Below, piece after piece: positions 22,463-34,901 of a stretch of DNA of 64,000 bases (within the stretch, counting starts at the first letter, position 1; each line of letters begins with the position of its first letter). Made by a program: the position numbers and the translations under genes. This DNA comes from Bisporella sp. PMI_857. Its lineage: Eukaryota; Ascomycota; Leotiomycetes; Helotiales; Helotiaceae. Below the pieces are notes generated by a model. The model had not been told where the DNA came from. It made no database searches and was given only the letters and a program-made list of their open reading frames with translations. Location: the NCBI GenBank assembly GCA_021307315.1, contig JAJSPD010000012.1:868001-932000 (forward strand), written 5' to 3'.

Positions 22463-24042
22463 ATGTCTGACAAAATACCTATCATCGTAGGTTTGAAGCT
22501 TCTACGACCCTCACTACCAACTTGCTAACAAAGCTTCAAGGCCGAGAACAGAGTTAGTGAGAATGCAAGGAGGACTCTGGATATCGTGAAGAAGTTTGTC
22601 GAGGAGAAATGTATACCGTGAGTCCTATCCCTCCAATACGATTCTGCAGAGAACAGACCACTCACTGACCGTCTCTAGAGCCGACCCCATCTTCGCAGCA
22701 CAAATTGGTGAAGGAGCCGCGCGATGGGATCACCATCCCAAGATCGTCGATGACCTGAAGGCGGAGGCCAGGAAGCTGGGTTTATGGAACATGTTCCTTC
22801 CCAAAGGACACTATAAGGAGTCTCCTGGTTTCACGAATCTCGAGTATGGATTGATGGCAGAGCACCTCGGCAAGTCAAGGGTGGCTTCTGAGGCTTGCAA
22901 TTGCGCCGCGCCAGATACAGGAAATATGGAAGTATTGGCAAAGTATGGAAATGAGGCACAGAAGAAGCAGTGGTTGAAGCCTTTGATGGATGGAGAGATT
23001 CGTTCCGCGTTCTTGATGACGGAGCCAGATATTGCTTCTTCAGATGCTACGAATATCAAGTTGTCTATGGTAAAGGATGGCAACGATTACGTATTGAATG
23101 GCGATGTGAGTAATATCGGAAGAACGCTAGCATTCCAATCTGACGTGACATAGAAATGGTGGTCAAGCGGTGCTGGTGACCCAAGATGCAAAATCTATAT
23201 TGTTATGGCCAAGAGCGATCCTGGAAATAAGGACGCTTACAAACAACAATCTGTTATTTTAGTACCAGCAAACACTCCAGGTATTACTATCAACAGGATG
23301 CTATCAGTCTATGGTTACGACGACGCTCCTCATGGTCATGGCCACTTGACATTCAAGAATGTTCGCGTACCCGCAAGTAATATTGTCCTTGGGCCGGGTC
23401 GCGGCTTTGAAATCATTCAAGGTCGTCTGGGTCCCGGACGTATTCACCACGCTATGCGCTCTATTGGTGCCGTACGTAGAGCCCCGTGCCTCTCAATGAA
23501 CATAGATTTCTAACAATTTATAGGCTGAGAGGGCTTTGGACTGGATGTTGATGCGTATCAATGACCCAATCAAGACTCCTTTCGGTAAGCAGTTAAAGGA
23601 GCATGGCGTGATCCTCGAATGGGTTGCCAAATCCCGTCTTGAGATCGATGCAGCGCGTCTCATTGTTCTTAACGCAGCTATCAAGATTGATATCGGCGGA
23701 GCTAAAAGCGCCCTGAAAGAAATTGCACAAGCGAAAGTCTTAGTACCTACTATGACTTTGACGGTCATCGACCGTGCTGTGCAAGCTTTTGGTGGCGCTG
23801 GTGTCTCTCAAGATACTCCTTTGGCAAATATGTGGGCGCAAATCCGGACTTTAAGATTGGCAGATGGACCTGATGAGGTCCATTTGCAGCAGATGGGGAA
23901 GAATGAAAACAAGAGAGGGTCCGCAGTCACGACGTTGATTAAGAATCAAGAGGCAGCCTCGAGACAGTTGTTCGAGTATTACGGAATCAATGCTAAGGCG
24001 AATGAATTAGGAGGACAGATCAAATCAAGATCAAAGTTGTAG
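22463..24042 (+). CDS. Peroxisomal acyl-CoA dehydrogenase (ACAD11-like)
   Basis: FAD enzyme for the first oxidation step of acyl-CoA breakdown. Five exons: 22463-22486, 22541-22617, 22679-23105, 23154-23471 and 23524-24042, with introns of 54, 61, 48 and 52 bp; total 454 residues. Visible family motifs include [18 protein letters not shown] (FAD/substrate loop), [47 protein letters not shown] and the C-terminal [15 protein letters not shown] ... [10 protein letters not shown]. The protein ends in Ser-Lys-Leu, a canonical type 1 peroxisomal signal, so the site is inferred to be the peroxisome rather than the mitochondrion. The 24-base first exon is placed by frame and splice sites alone and is the least certain part. 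Substrate length preference cannot be read from sequence. Confidence 0.9.
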
Positions 24043-24996
24043 TTCTAGGTTGTATCCTATCTCAAAATGAAGAAAGTCAATGGCATCAATATATCAATTT
24101 TTTTGTTCTACTTTGGTACGTAGTTAAATCTGGCTGCCTTGAAGTGCATTAGCAATTAGAATAGTTTTGATCAACAGAAGACCATTTCGAAACAATTGAA
24201 CTTCACACTTCAGGTTTTGGTATAATGCACCATTGCTTCATCTCCATTGGGCGACTACTGTTCATTAGGCAACCTCGACCTAGTCCATATGCTTGCTATG
24301 CATCGAAGCCAGCAATGAATGACTCACAACCCTTGAGACACTGAAACTCTCTTACAAGGCTCCACCTTGGGTTATGGTGGATATAGAGCGATCGTGATTG
24401 TGGTTCTGAGAATATGGAGAGACTGATCGCTTATCATAGATAGAATGGTTAACTAGATCCAATTCTTTCAAGTTAGAAAGTCATGAATTCCTCCACTCTC
24501 ATAGCAACACTACTAGAGATGTCTGATTTATTAAAGTGGGAAAGTTACTTCAATAAAAAGGGAAAGTTTCCAATCCATGATATTCAATGTCGAATTGCCC
24601 CATGAGTACGCACACTAGCACTGCGAATTCATAAAAATCCACATCTTCTTTGTTTTGGCGAACATGAGTGTGTTGCTTGGAAAATTGATTGGAGGAGATG
24701 AGCCTTCAGTTGTGATTCAGGGGTGGGACCAAAAATTTCGGTTGCTCTGCCGTTGCCATGGCCAAAAACGTCCATTCGTCAACAACGGGCGTCAGCGAAG
24801 ACTTCACTCCACACCACATTCCTGATACTACAAAAACACAAGTGAACCCTCTACTGCTCCTCCAACTCTCCTCGTTCTCATCGCAAGAATACAAACTTCA
24901 CTACATACTCACCAGAATTACTGCTTTACTACCCTTTTTTCCGCTAAAAATACAAACTTCGCTATCACCTTTCCGAAACCTTCAACATACTTCATC
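24043..24996. other. Intergenic region upstream of the Spo12-family gene
   Basis: No gene seen. The last 200 bases are rich in C and A with few G, as expected for a fungal leader, and include the stretch GACCAAAAATTTCGG. Confidence 0.5.
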
Positions 24997-25470
24997 ATGT
25001 CCGGAGTTCTCGCTGACAAGGACGTTAATGCTACCACGGCTGCGCAGCAGCCAGTAGAGGGCAAGGAGGTCAAGAGCATGGAATATCACCGCCAGGTGTT
25101 GCAATCCAAGCTAGACGAGGGACAGTACGTGACTTGTTACGGCTCGCGGGGTTTCCAGACGAGAATGCTGCTAACGATGCTAGGGGCAAGCAACTGTACA
25201 TCTCGCCCTCGGATAGCATCCAGAGCCCTTGCACCCAGAAGCTCAGCGCTTATCGCAATAAGCAGGTCGGAAAGTATGTACTTGACTACCCAACCTCTGC
25301 CCCGCCTCTAGTTACTATCTAAAGCTCAGGGGAAAATGCTAACGAGTGATGCGCATAGGGCCAAGCCCAAGTCTCTCTTCGCAAAGGCATCCTCCAAGAA
25401 CCTTGGAAATGGTGCGCCTATGTTTGGCAACTCGATTCCTAAGGAAGAGAAGAAGGATGGTGCACAATGA
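24997..25470 (+). CDS. Spo12-family cell-cycle protein
   Basis: Small protein of 109 residues in three exons: 24997-25124, 25184-25273 and 25359-25470 (introns 59 and 85 bp, both with TGCTAAC before the acceptor). The conserved Spo12 block spans exons 2-3: LYISPSDSIQSPCTQKLSAY, then RNKQVGKAKPKSLFAKAS. In yeast, Spo12 promotes release of the Cdc14 phosphatase for mitotic and meiotic exit, and phosphorylation in this block is important; that role is carried over by family only. The Ser-Pro sites in ISPSDSIQSP are visible. The remainder is short and polar with a Lys/Glu-rich tail. It converges with RBG2 about 400 bp away. Confidence 0.85.
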
Positions 25471-25877
25471 GCAGTCATCTTGGTGAGGGTGTAAGATAAG
25501 ATGTATGCCACTTCTTACACCTGCTTTGCAAGGCAACTCTAACAAGACCGTAGTAATGACGACGTGATGATCTTTCAACTACGGGTTTCCTTCTTGAATC
25601 CACACAAAAGTTACGACTACACTCGGCATGGCATATCGTTACTTCATCTCGATAAGGCATTGGGTATAATGACGGCTTGGAGAGAATAAATGTTACATGG
25701 GGTACTGGAGTTTTTGTGACAACATGGAAGGAGCTCTTTTATTACCAATTTCATGATACACAACCATAGGGTCTGGCAGAATTGATGTTTTGACGAGCTT
25801 TGTGTTTTGTATATGCATTTGAGACCGTGATATGTGCCACCGAACGCCAAACTCCCCAAATCCCCAGAAAACAAGGC
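25471..25877. other. Convergent gap between the Spo12-family gene and RBG2
   Basis: 3' ends of two converging genes. No coding or RNA signal seen. Confidence 0.55.
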
Positions 25878-27199
25878 TCATGCCCTCCAGTTCGAGACTA
25901 TACTAACCACGTCCTCATCGGCAACCATATGCCCTAACCCTACCCGCTGCGGCACATGTCTCGCACTCGCGCCCCATACTAACGCATATTTAAATGTATC
26001 CTTCAGCGTTCTATGGATCTGATCACAAACATCCTCAATCGTGCTATTACTTCTCACGATGAGCGCCTCGTTAAAATCCGGATCAACCCCCTTTCTCTTC
26101 GTATAAATCCGCATCAGATTCAGCTCCTTCCAACACCGCTCCACCACGTCCTGGATCCCCAGATCCAACTCGCAGCTCATGACCACGGTTTGCGGTTCGC
26201 GGGCAAGCTTGTCGAGGAAATCGAGAGACACGCTGTCGATCTTGTTGTAGACGTATAAACATTTGATGTACTTTCTATGGTCTTTCATTATCACGTCGAT
26301 GAAGTCGTCCACCGTCACGTTCTCGTCTCGTACGAGCACCTCGCAGTTTAGGATCTTGTAATCGCGCAATATATTATAGACCATCTTTTGATCGATATTC
26401 TTGGGCGGGTTCTGGAACGTGATTTTCATACCGCCGGCCATCTTTGGCTTGAGGTAGATGTTGCTGCTCTCATCAGTCTCGGCTCCTTTCCAGAATTAGA
26501 ATCAAAGAACACATACGGTGGCTCCCGGTTCAATCTGATCCCAACAGCCTCCAGTTCCGCCTCCAGCAACGCCCTCTGCTCTGCCTTTTTCGTGGCATCC
26601 AGCACCATCAAGATCAAATCACTCGTCTTCGCCGCACTAATCACCTGTCTTCCTCTTCCCTTCCCCTCTGACGCCCCTTCGATGATACCAGGCAAATCCA
26701 AGATCTGGATCTCCGCCCCGCCATACTCCAGCACCCCGGGAATGGCAGTCAAAGTAGTGAAAGAGTAGGCCGCAACCTCAGACTTGGTCTTGGTGATCTT
26801 GGAAAGGAAGGTTGACTTTCCTACCGAAGGGAAGCCAACGAGCGCTATACGTGCGTCTCCGGATTTGGATACATCAAAACCAGCGCCGCCGCCAGATCCT
26901 GCGCCTGGGCCGGGCTCGAGTAGTTGTGCACGGTAGCGGGCAAGTTTTCTAGGAACTTGTCCGTAAGTGATGTATGGAAAGATAAGTGGATGATACTCAC
27001 CCTTTCAATAGACCCAAATGATACTCTAACGGGAAAATTAGATCTGATCACGTGTAGATGGTATCTCTCTTACCGGTGGCCTTATTTTCTGAAATGATGT
27101 TAGCGATTGTCAAGATGTGGGCCAGGGTGTAGAGCGCTGACTTTGGGTCCTTCTCATCTCATCTTCAATCTCCTTGATCTTGTCAGTGATGTTCACCAT
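25878..27199 (-). CDS. RBG2: DRG-family translational GTPase Rbg2 (DRG2 type)
   Basis: Ribosome-associated GTPase of the Obg/DRG class; in yeast Rbg2 acts with Gir2 in translation under stress. Five exons on the minus strand: 27142-27199, 27074-27088, 27001-27025, 26517-26948 and 25878-26463, so the second and third exons are only 15 and 25 bases. Introns are 48-53 bp; joined length is 371 residues. G1 is GFPSVGKST near residue 70, G3 is [18 protein letters not shown] and G4 is NKID near 248. A TGS domain ends the protein ([18 protein letters not shown] ... DEDVVSIV). The YVYNKID and LAREP wording fits DRG2 better than DRG1. The two micro-exons reconstruct the conserved N-terminal helix ([20 protein letters not shown]), which supports the splicing. 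Confidence 0.92.
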
Positions 27200-27678
27200 C
27201 TTGGCGACTTTTATTGCAACTAATGTGGAAGAACGATAAATATATCAGCGGAATCGCTTTGGTTTGAAAAGTTGATGAGAGATGGTACTTTGTTAAAGGC
27301 GGGAAGCGATGGCATTTTTTGTGCCGGCAGAATTTCATGACGTACCTTTAGTAAAGCGGTGAATACACATAAATATAAATTGGCAATCTTCCTGAGTACT
27401 TGAGCATCGAAACATTGGATAGAATTGAGTGGCGCACGTTAAACCGTTTGGACAAAGATAACTTTCCGCATTGAGAAACCGACGCTTGTCTTACCAAATT
27501 AAAAAAGAGATGGTTGGACAAAAACAAAAATTGAACAACCTCACAATTCATCGTTCATACTCATATAGTTACATGATAAGTTCTGTGTGGTATTCTCCCC
27601 TTTGATCAGCAATATACATAACTATGATATCCTATAACGCCTGATCATGCCTTAACGCCCATTATAATTAATGCTCAC
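27200..27678. other. Spacer between POL1 stop and RBG2 start
   Basis: Both flanking genes are on the - strand, so this holds the POL1 3' end and the RBG2 promoter. AT-rich; no gene seen. Confidence 0.55.
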
Positions 27679-30600
27679 TCATGAATTGAATCCCAGCTTA
27701 CCAAACAAGCTATCCATTGCAACCCATTGTCGACCACATTTATCCAAGTACTTGCTCACCACCCCTTTCAAGGTACCAAATCTTTCGCGATTATGTTCCG
27801 CGAGCGCTACTACACGTTCTGAAAGAGAATTAGCCACATTGCCATGAAAGTACTGGGGATTTCTTGCCTTTGTCTGCCCCTTTTGCATTTCTCTTCGCCT
27901 TCTCCACATCGAATAATGCCGAATAGTACAACAACTGATTGTAGATCATCTTTTCGGTGTACTCATAATGCATTCGGCCCATGCAACCATGAGCACGGCC
28001 ATTAGGCCCTATGCACCGAGAGCCATATACGCTCATCTGTCTAGTGCGGTTGCCACAAGCTTGATCGTCGCATATGAGCCAACCTTCATAGTACTTGGAG
28101 GTCTGTTGTCGAATCTGATGTTCTAGCTGCATCATGATAGAGAAGGTGGACAACGACTGCCCACAGCTACATTTTATACCAGTAGGCGAGCAAGTGTCGA
28201 TGCTACCAAGAAGTCCGTCAAAACTCACAAGAGATTTACAGGATCGGCAACGAAGGTTGAGCCGCACAGCATCCTTGAATCGGACCTCATCGTCGATTTG
28301 ACTCTCGAGAGGATGAATTTCCGCCTCCGTAGCACCGCCTGATGTGTTGTTGGTGCCGTACTTGCGTACATCAAGACCAAGACAGTCAGCCAAACGCACG
28401 GTACTTGTGCCAGAGATGTTTGCACAAAGACGCTCTACAGGAGGAAATATCTGCTTGTAGAGATACCATTCCACGTCCGGGGTGAGGCCAGAGTCAGGCT
28501 TAGACACGTCCTGAGGCGTGTAAGAGCGTTTTGCTGGACCTTCGGAGGAGTTTTTGCCGTCACCAGTGACAATATATGCGATCACATCATCCTTGCGAAC
28601 AGTTTTCCCTCGCGAAATTTCCCGAAGAGCGACTTGGACTTGTGGCATGGTGTCAGCATTGGGGTAGTCTTTTGGTGACTTTCCGAGTTTTGTATAAATG
28701 GTGTACTTCTGGTTGGAAATTCGCCCTTCTCGCATGTCCTGAGATATTTTCCCTAGGTATTCGTGAATCCGAGCAATAACCACTTCCGACTCGTCACCGG
28801 AAAGAATATCGTTTAGAAGCTGCGACGAAACCTCTTTCGATAAGTTGCAATACTCTCGACGTTTCATATCAAGACCTTTGACCTCCATCTGGTCTTTATA
28901 TACGCCATCCACCTGTACAAGATTTAAAGCAGCATACTTTTTCTTAGCCTGTAAGAGAATCCGTCGGAAAATATTGTCAATATCGATTTCAAGGAGCTTG
29001 TATCGATCATTGACTGCTCGTTTGAATTCGTTTCCGACTTTCAAAGCATCTTCAATATTGTCTACATTTGCATTGATCATGACGGAGTCAGTATCTCCAT
29101 AGATGACCTGGAGAGAATTACTCTCCGCGAGATCTTTTGTGCTTCGAAGAATTTCTCTGCCCTTATATGTCGTGAGGACTGCTAACGGTCTAGCATAGAA
29201 TCGAGATTTAGTGTAGCCGAGGCAACCGTACATAGAGTTGGCAGTTAGTTTAAGAGCCAGTTGTTTGATGTCCCAGGTTGCTAATTGTTCTGCTGTCGCT
29301 GTTTTACTCTTCATCAATCCTTTGACCTCCCGGCGCTGGCTAACGAGAGTGGCAATAAGTCTTGGTAATATTCCCAGATCTTGATCGCTTCCTGGCACTT
29401 CTGGAACTCGGTCCTCATCGTCAGACTGAAGCTAAGTCAGCACATTTCTAATCAAACCACATCAGATAAACCTACCAACTTAGTTCTATCTACCGTTGTG
29501 AAGCAGATGTTGAACTCTTGAATGATACTTGGGTACAAGGAGTTGAAATCCATCACAAGCACAAACTTATCGTATAGCCCCTTCTCCGGCTCGAAAACAA
29601 GACCTCCTTTATACTTGTCCTTTTTCTTGGAGTCCCCGTTGTCGTCCTCGGCAAGCTCATCCTCAATCTGTTGTTTACCTTTGAAAACAGCTTTATCCGG
29701 GCAGATGTACTTTTTTTGGTGGAACTTGTGGAGCAGAATGTACTCATTTCGTTCTGCTCGAGTTCCCGTCAATGTTCTTGCCCAAGAATTTCCAGCAATG
29801 TTGGTGAGAACTTTTGTCAATGGTAGCATCTGAACTTTGAGGGCCAAAGCAGCGATATAGAAAGTGTCAGCTTCACAATGAGTAACATAGTCCATTAAGC
29901 CATCGCTTGTTGATGCCCATGTCTTCAAGGCTATCTCGTTGTCTACCTCACGTCGGACAGTCTTCGCCAGATATAGATTGCACATCTCCGTAAGGCTCCA
30001 GGAAGTACATTTGGTCATTGTCGATTTGCCGGAATCGTTGGTTAAGTCACATAGGAGACGTCCAGAGATCAAGGCACGTTCGGCGAAAAAGTTTCCTCCC
30101 ATTTTACCTATGGAATTTGGCCACTCGGTACGACGCATACGACCTATCTGCGACCACTGCCTTGACCTTTTTGCTTGAAGTCGACTCAACAGAATACTGA
30201 AATCCACGCCTTCTAATTGGTGGCCGATAAAAACATCAGGATCAACCACATTAAGTTTTGCGAGGAAAAATTGCAGGAGTTCTGATTCCTGCTTGACCAG
30301 CTTTACCAGGCCTTTGGCGCGGCCCTTTGCGACTTTCTCGAACCCAATTGGAAATTGAGCGCCGACAGGTCGCATAACAGTAAATGTTTCGCAGCTTAGG
30401 CTCTCTGCTGGAGCTGTCTCAGTAAGAGAGATATTTCGATAGGTTCGAGCACTGATCGCCAGAATCTCCTGCTTGTTGTCCTTTACATTTAGTATTGTCC
30501 TCAAAGCAAGACTCATTATCGTCAAAGGTGGTGCCTCCATATTCTCGGCACCTGTCATTGGGGAGATAAGATTTGGTTTCGAGACCTGGACCTCTAATTT

Positions 30601-32279
30601 GCAGTGTGAGGCGTTCTTGATCACTCCAAACTCGGCTTCTTGAATATTTAGCCAGCAGGGGCCCATTACATTCTTCCACAAGACAAATTGCTCAAAAAGC
30701 GGAGTGTTTGAGCCGAAAACGTGCGAATATGTCGACCCGGTCAAATGATCTGGTTGGATTTGCGGTTCTGAGTTGTCAGTCGAGTACAAAGGCTGGGAGA
30801 AGATAAAACTTACTTGTATAGGGATAAAGCAGTTTAAGGTAATCGGCCTCTTTTGGTATGTCTGGAAGCTCAAACGCATATTTTCTTGTGCATGGCTTGA
30901 TCTTATGCATTCCAACCCGCAACTTGCCCATCAATTCGTCTACTTCTTCATACACATCTTTCATTTCAACCTCCTCAGACGTATCTCGGCCATGTTTTTG
31001 AATATACTCTCTTGGAAGAAAGAATAACTTTCTAAGAATATTATCAATCTTGACGAAACAACTAACAAATCTTTTCGACCGCTTGTCTTGCACTTTTCCA
31101 AAAAGACATAAACTGCCATTGACTTCCGTATAATCTGTCCAAAACATCCGGAGGCTGCCATCTTCCTCGATAGCATCAGCGTAATCAAGCTTTCCGGCGC
31201 TATATGTTTCCGTAGACTGGCTACTATTGACGACATTCAATCTGCTGTTGACCTCATTCCATGCAGCGGCATCTGCGTCATGAGTAGCGGGTCTGGCTGG
31301 TGATGAGCTTGCTGGAGATGGATATGGCTCGACCTTCTGAATTTTGGGTACTGGTCGAGTACCGGACTTATTGACACTTGCAATCGCGATACCATCAGCC
31401 TGTGCAACTTCCATGAGATCTTCTTCTTCATCTTCTGCTTTAATTGTGATGTGAGATTTTCTCTCCACAGCTTTCGCTACTGGAGACGATGGTGCAGGAT
31501 CACTCATGAGCATGGCATTATCATCTATACCATTCATGAAATTGTCGTCTCCGGAATCTTGATCTACTGGAGGAGTAGCTGGCGGCCCGCTGCCGACGAG
31601 TTTCGTTCTCTTTGAGACATGGGATCTATGACTATCTATTGATGGTGAAAGTGCTCGGGCTCTCCGCTTGTCTTTCGTAGATCGTGATGGTGCTGGTATG
31701 GCCACCCTTGGAATGTTGGCGTCGACCTCTTCAAGAATATCTGCCAAAAAATCATCATCTGCCTGTGTCTTGATGGTCTATAGTAAATTTAGTCATGTTT
31801 TACCACCCTCGACATCGAGCGGTATACCTTGGCTTTAGGTTGCGCAGCTGCAGGTCCTTTCGTGAAGTAATTACTAATTCCTTTGTCCATAGACTCCTTC
31901 TTTGCCTTGTCTTCCTCACGCTTTTTCTTAGCTGCAAGTTTTTAGTTTAGCTCATAACTCGCCACATTCACTATAGCAGCTTACCAGCTTTGCTTGTTCG
32001 ACCCTTTGTTGGTAGCTCTTCTTCACTATCCGTGTCATAGCCCGGCCTCCGATCCCATTCCTCGCGGCCATCATCTGCATAACCTTCGCCATTGTCGTCG
32101 ATAACAAAATCATCTTGGTTCAAGCGGTCGCGGACAACCTTCTTGTATCCATCCTCGTCGACCTCCTCATACAGGTCCTCTTCTTGGTGGACTTCGTAAG
32201 TATCAAGACGCTTCTTGCCCGAAGCACGAAGAGCACGTAACTCGGCGAATTTGTCACGAGCATTAGAAGCTTTGGACAT
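27679..32279 (-). CDS. POL1: DNA polymerase alpha catalytic subunit
   Basis: Family B polymerase that extends RNA primers at replication origins and Okazaki fragments with primase. Six exons: 31985-32279, 31828-31931, 30814-31777, 29476-30767, 27868-29431 and 27679-27818; total 1452 residues, close to the family length. The N-terminus (SNARDKFAELRALRASGKKR) is the conserved Pol alpha start, followed by an acidic region and FLADILEEVDANIPR. Exonuclease-like and palm motifs follow: motif A DFNSLYPSII near 857, motif B KLTANSMYGCLGY near 947, motif C YGDTDS near 994. Two zinc modules are near the C-terminus (CRSC ... CSCG, and CDDQACG ... C ... GCMGRMH). The last intron (27819-27867) must begin with GC to keep frame. 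MCB-like sites upstream suggest S-phase expression. Confidence 0.96.
27819..27867 (-). other. Inferred GC-AG intron in POL1
   Basis: Without splicing, the POL1 frame stops soon after residue 1407. The GT at GTACTT in this stretch gives the wrong phase. Splicing at AAAG/GCAAGA to TTTCAG/AACG removes 49 bp with a GGCTAATT branch-like site and restores a normal Pol1 ending (RVVALAEHNRERFG ... WVAMDSLFG). This is inferred from frame and homology. Confidence 0.7.
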
Positions 32280-32422
32280 CTTGAACGATTGAAGTTATAA
32301 TTTAACGCAGCATACTCTTGAGAAGACAGTTGGGTATTAAGACAACGAGGAAGTTGGAGTTGGCAAAGTATGTGAAGACTGGAGCAGAAGGTTGGATGTG
32401 GAGGAAGTACTTTAAGAAATCA

Positions 32423-32453
32423 ACGCGTACTGTAGACGCGAGCGCGAACGCGA
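32423..32453. promoter_or_regulatory. Cluster of MCB-like sites upstream of POL1
   Basis: ACGCGT at 32423-32428 is followed by ACGCGA at 32436-32441 and 32448-32453, with GCGCGA between. This is 144-174 bp upstream of the POL1 ATG. ACGCGT is the binding site of the MBF factor that drives G1/S genes including POL1 in yeasts. The divergent PPR gene begins 361 bp to the right, so the sites could affect it too. Confidence 0.6.
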
Positions 32454-32813
32454 ACCCTTGTTAATACATCAGTAAACGAGAGTGCTACAGGGGCAATTTT
32501 ACCCGTTAACATTCAAAGGAGAGCGAGAGCGACATGCCTCCATGCAAGCAGGATCAAGAATTTGAAGTTAAAGGCAACTATACTAAGCAACATTGTTATG
32601 ATTTGAAGACTTATTAAATTCATATTGCTTTCTCTAATCCGATGAAGTGATACAAAGGATCTCATCGCCAAGTTTTTCATCTTTGAGACTAGATTACGTA
32701 AGGCTCATTGAACATGTCGGGCTAGCGATTTTCCGATCGCTAAAAAAAAGATGGTCGTTCAGACTTTGTACAAGTCTGAATTTCCCTGCCAAGTATAGGT
32801 TCTCTTCATTACA

Positions 32814-34901
32814 ATGTTGGCTTGCAGGTCTTGCAGGAGGCTATGCCTGCAATCTCTGATCGGAGATTCCGTACTACTCCCTTCTTCAAATCCGCACCAT
32901 CAAACCTCGCCCAACGTTCGCGGGAATAGAAGGTACCATATCCGCACTCAAAGCCACACCCTTTCCACCGAGAAGGAAGCTCAGGCGGGTGACCTTTCTA
33001 CTCTACCAACGACCAGATATAATGGTATGCGACAGGAGAAGGATGCGTCGATTAAACCCCAAGATGCGCGGCAGATGTGGTTGGATTCAAGAGGAACACG
33101 TCCCGCTAATAAACCAGCCAAAGATCCGCCGGACACACAATTTGTTATACGAAAGCATCTGCAGTATCTCAAAGATCCTGTAAAGCTTGGTGAATTCGTC
33201 CGCAAGTCCCTCAAACATGACGACTTCGATTCTACGTTGGAGTTGGTTCGAGCTGCCAGTAGAAGCATACAATGTATCGTCAGCTGGAATCACTTACTTG
33301 ACTACCTTCTGAGTAAAGGAAAGCTGAATGTGGCATTCAAGATATATAATGAGGTAATTGTCCTAGCTCATTAAGCGTAGCAAACTTCTAACTTTGAATA
33401 TTAGATGAAGAAAAGAGCGCAGTTTCCAGACGGTCATACTTATACAATTCTATTCCGAGGCTGTGCAGACAATTCCAATAAAGCTGCAGCGCTTGAAAAG
33501 GGCATCTCTTTGTATAGATCAATGCTTGCGGAGAAATCAAAAACGAAGCCAACCACCATACATGTTAACGCGGTACTAAAAATGTGTGCTCGTGCTGGGG
33601 ACATGGATGCCATGTTGGGAATTGCCGCAGAAATGCCCTCTCATGGCCCAGGTTCACCAGATAAGCTAACATACACCACCATCATCAATGCACTTCGGGC
33701 GAATTCGCTCACCACCTTTCGTGATAATATGACTGCTATGCAGAAAAGACAGCTTGCACAAGAGAATCTACTGAAAGCGAGGCGCATCTGGGTGGAAGTA
33801 ACGGAACGCTGGACCAAAGGCGAATTATGGATTGATGAAGAGTTAGTTTGTGGGATGGGACGCCTCTTACTCCTAGGGACATCACAGGACAAAGACGACA
33901 TTTTCTCTTTGGTCGAGCAGACGATGAACATCCCTCGCCAGTTTGAGCATTACTCTCAGATGAACACATCTTCAAATGAACCCAAACCGGTAATTGAGAA
34001 TGGTGATGATTCATCTTCACAAATTAAACCATTCACATCAATTGCGATGGCAAAGTCTCCCTCGGGATCTGGTATCTACGCAAATCCCGGACAAAACACC
34101 TTATCGCTTCTTCTTGAAGCCTTATTAGATCTGCGCCGAGCACGGCCTGGGATCAGGAAAGGAACAGCAACGGATTACTGGACTTTCATCACCCGGGATG
34201 GAAAAGTCAAGCCTGATAGGGAGAACTATCTCGCATATTTGCGAATTCTCCGAGTGGCTAGATCAAGCTCAGAAGCTGTTAAAGTTCTCGAATCGATGCC
34301 CCTAAAAGATATGGATCACAGTACTTTCAAAATTGCCATGTCCTGTTGCCAGCGTGATATTCTGAATCCACACGTCTTCAGCAACGCGGGGAAAATACTC
34401 GATCTCATGCAACACGCCATGACAAATCCAGATATCTCAGCATGCGAGAAATATCTAGACATCGCGGTTTCCTCCTCCCAAACCGTGCAGGCCGGAAAGA
34501 GTTCTATCATGTCAAAGTCCGCTCAGGGAAAGCAGATCCTGCGGGCACTCGACCGACTCAATCCTCATTATATTAACATCCGTTCGGTTATTGCCTACGA
34601 TGATCCTGTCACCAATGGCTCAATGATGCACCGGGGGGATAAAAGAGAGAAGAAGAAGGCCCTGTTGGCTTTGACTCAGAGCATGATCAGCGCAGTCGAC
34701 ATTCTAGTGAATTTAGCGCTTGTACCCCAGGAGCTCTTCAAGGAGCTCGCAGAAAAGAAAGCACGACTCACGAAATATGTTACAAGGGCCAACCACCTTG
34801 TAACGGGAGCCCCAAGGAAGGTAGATGTTCCTGAACAGGCTAACAAGCAAATCCATCACCACCAAACAAAACCAGGTCTACAACACAACACAATCTCATA
34901 A
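32814..34901 (+). CDS. Mitochondrial pentatricopeptide-repeat protein
   Basis: Two exons, 32814-33353 and 33405-34901 (51-bp intron), 678 residues. The first about 60 residues are rich in Arg, Ser and Leu with almost no acidic residues (MLACRSCRRLCLQSL), as in a mitochondrial import sequence. PPR-like helical pairs follow: WNHLLDYLLSKGKLNVAFKI, YNEMKKRAQFPDGHTYTILF, IHVNAVLKMCARAGDMDAML and PDKLTYTTIINAL. The arrangement suggests an RNA-binding organelle factor, perhaps part of the mitoribosome small subunit (mS39 class) or an mRNA-specific factor; I cannot choose. The C-terminal 180 residues are Lys-rich and without clear repeats. Head-to-head with POL1 across 534 bp. Confidence 0.82.
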
